Assembly (NCBI RefSeq): GCF_001687325.1
Contig: NZ_LZRD01000007.1
Location: 63,786 to 127,785, forward strand
Source of the DNA: Streptomyces sp. PTY087I2
GTDB taxonomy: Bacteria > Actinomycetota > Actinomycetes > Streptomycetales > Streptomycetaceae
Length of the DNA stretch: 64,000 nucleotides
Reading direction: 5' to 3'
Part shown: piece after piece, positions 62,427 through 64,000 of the stretch
How the letters are laid out: every line of letters starts with the position of its first letter
Numbering within the stretch: position 1 is the first letter of the stretch
Notes under the pieces: generated by a model
Seen by the model: only the letters and a program-made list of their open reading frames with translations
Databases searched by the model: none
Told to the model about the DNA's origin: nothing
Made by a program: the position numbers and the translations under genes

Positions 62427-64000
62427 GTGAGCATCAAGCCGACCACCACAGACCTCCAGTGGACCGATGTGGACCAGCGGGCCGTGGACACCGCCCGCGT
62501 CCTCGCTGCGGACGCCGTACAGAAAGTCGGGAACGGCCACCCGGGCACGGCGATGAGCCTGGCTCCTGCCGCGTACACCCTGTTCCAGAAGGTGATGCGG
62601 CACGACCCCGCGGACGCCGAGTGGACCGGTCGCGACCGGTTCGTCCTCTCCGCCGGCCACTCCAGCCTGACGCTCTACATCCAGCTCTACCTGGCCGGCT
62701 ACGGGCTGGAGCTGGACGACCTGAAGGCCTTCCGCACCTGGGGCTCCAAGACCCCGGGCCACCCGGAGTACGGCCACACCACCGGTGTCGAGACGACGAC
62801 CGGGCCGCTGGGCCAGGGTGTCGCCAACGCCGTGGGCATGGCGATGGCCGCCCGCTACGAGCGCGGCCTGTTCGACCCCGAGGCGGCCCCCGGCACCTCC
62901 CCGTTCGACCACATGGTGTGGGTCGTCGCCGGTGACGGCTGCCTCCAGGAGGGCATCTCGGCCGAGGCGTCCTCGCTGGCCGGGCACCAGAAGCTGGGCA
63001 ACCTGGTCCTGCTCTGGGACGACAACCACATCTCCATCGAGGGTGACACGGAGACCGCGGTCTCCGAGGACACCATCAAGCGGTACGAGGCGTACGGCTG
63101 GCACGTGCAGCGTGTCGACCAGCTGCCCAACGGCGACCTGGACCCGGCGGGTCTGTACGCGGCGCTCCAGGCGGCCAAGGCCGAGACCGAGCGCCCCTCG
63201 TTCATCGCGGCCCGCTCGATCATCGCCTGGCCCGCCCCGAACGCGCAGAACACCGAGGCCGCGCACGGCTCGGCGCTCGGCGACGACGAGGTCGCGGCGA
63301 CCAAGCGGGTCCTCGGCTTCGACCCGGAGCAGACCTTCGAGGTCTCCGACGAGGTCATCGGCCACACCCGTGAGGCCCTGGACCGCGGCCGCGAGGCCCG
63401 TGCCGAGTGGGACAAGTCGTTCGCCGCGTGGCGCACGGCCAACCCGGAGCGCGCCGCCTCCTTCGACCGGATCGCCGCGGGCGAGCTGCCCGAGGGCTGG
63501 GAGGAGAAGCTCCCGGTCTTCGAGCCCGGCAAGGGCCTGGCCACGCGTGCCGCGTCCGGCAAGGTGCTCCAGGCGCTGGGCGAGATCGTGCCCGAGCTGT
63601 GGGGCGGCTCCGCCGACCTCGCGGGCTCGAACAACACGACGATCGACAAGACGTCGTCGTTCCTCCCGGCGGGCAACCCGCTGCCGGAGGCCGACCCGTA
63701 CGGCCGGACGATCCACTTCGGCATCCGCGAGCACGCGATGGCCGCCGCCATGAACGGCATCGCGCTGCACGGCAACACCCGCATCTACGGCGGCACCTTC
63801 CTGGTGTTCTCCGACTACATGCGCAACGCGGTGCGGCTCTCCGCGCTGATGCACCTGCCGGTGACGTACGTGTGGACGCACGACTCGATCGGTCTCGGCG
63901 AGGACGGCCCGACCCACCAGCCGGTCGAGCACCTGGCCTCGCTGCGCGCCATCCCGGGCCTGAACATCGTGCGCCCGGCCGACGCCAACGAGACCGCCAT
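62427..64000 (+). CDS. tkt: Transketolase (3' truncated)
   Basis: Starts at GTG 62427 (SIKPTTTDLQWTDVDQRAVDTARVLAADAVQ) and runs open off the right edge; 524 complete codons are visible of a usual 690-700. Pentose-phosphate enzyme. The TPP motif is GDGCLQEGISAEASSLAGHQKLGNLVLLWDDN, with NGHPGTAMSLAPAAYTLF and the transketolase core FGIREHAMAAAMNGIALHG. The 292-bp gap shared with ctaB holds no other gene and must contain both promoters. Confidence 0.97.
   Translation, partial: MSIKPTTTDLQWTDVDQRAVDTARVLAADAVQKVGNGHPGTAMSLAPAAYTLFQKVMRHDPADAEWTGRDRFVLSAGHSSLTLYIQLYLAGYGLELDDLKAFRTWGSKTPGHPEYGHTTGVETTTGPLGQGVANAVGMAMAARYERGLFDPEAAPGTSPFDHMVWVVAGDGCLQEGISAEASSLAGHQKLGNLVLLWDDNHISIEGDTETAVSEDTIKRYEAYGWHVQRVDQLPNGDLDPAGLYAALQAAKAETERPSFIAARSIIAWPAPNAQNTEAAHGSALGDDEVAATKRVLGFDPEQTFEVSDEVIGHTREALDRGREARAEWDKSFAAWRTANPERAASFDRIAAGELPEGWEEKLPVFEPGKGLATRAASGKVLQALGEIVPELWGGSADLAGSNNTTIDKTSSFLPAGNPLPEADPYGRTIHFGIREHAMAAAMNGIALHGNTRIYGGTFLVFSDYMRNAVRLSALMHLPVTYVWTHDSIGLGEDGPTHQPVEHLASLRAIPGLNIVRPADANETA

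Noticed and set aside
62388..63932. 514-aa minus-strand frame at the right edge
   Set aside because: It is antisense to transketolase, whose TPP and core motifs are clear on the plus strand.

Overview
The window is high-GC actinobacterial chromosome, almost certainly Streptomyces. Codons end overwhelmingly in G or C, GTG starts and 4-bp stop/start overlaps are common, and the gene order (cobalamin genes, ectABCD, dap genes, suf operon, heme A genes, transketolase) is the conserved-core arrangement I know from S. coelicolor. No tRNA, rRNA, insertion sequence, prophage or CRISPR array was recognised.

Layout. 1-6.1 kb: late cobalamin synthesis (chelatase subunit cut by the left edge, CobO, CobB/CbiA, and one reading frame joining a CbiG-C-like domain to a CobC-like PLP enzyme), interrupted by a ZIP metal transporter. 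6.1-9.9 kb: a sortase-substrate surface protein (LAETG), an amidohydrolase and a class V aminotransferase. 10.2-13.6 kb: ectABCD for ectoine and 5-hydroxyectoine. 13.6-18.9 kb: two paralogous VOC proteins, an ene-reductase with a divergent MarR regulator, a class V PLP enzyme and a DsbA-family protein. 18.9-27.8 kb: an aldehyde dehydrogenase with a divergent IclR regulator, a GNAT enzyme, a membrane protein/histidine kinase/response regulator operon, a penicillin-binding protein and a hydrolase.

27.8-34.6 kb: a sulfonate/sulfone scavenging cluster on the minus strand (SfnG-like and SsuD-like monooxygenases, two acyl-CoA-dehydrogenase-fold flavoproteins, an FMN reductase) with a divergent LysR gene. 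Its long upstream region encodes an unlisted 23-aa leader peptide ending in a Cys-Cys pair, followed by three 20-bp direct repeats. I think this is the most interesting element of the window: a likely cysteine-sensing attenuator.

34.7-44.4 kb: an MFS transporter, a probable uronate/aldarate pathway (uronate dehydrogenase divergent from 5-dehydro-4-deoxyglucarate dehydratase), a two-domain TerD protein and several unassigned proteins. The half-site WTTCTGWAC occurs in both the udh/kdgD and the aldehyde dehydrogenase/IclR intergenic regions, which links three consecutive enzymes across 18 kb. 44.5-51 kb: dapA and dapD, an MFS pump divergent from an HxlR-peroxiredoxin fusion, an SMR pump with a TetR gene, and a membrane protein. 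51-57.7 kb: the complete suf Fe-S operon (sufR-B-D-ferredoxin-C-S-U-sufT) with a SufR-type CAAC-N6-GTTG site on the sufR start codon. 57.8-64 kb: an ABC exporter, heme A synthase, heme O synthase and a transketolase cut by the right edge.
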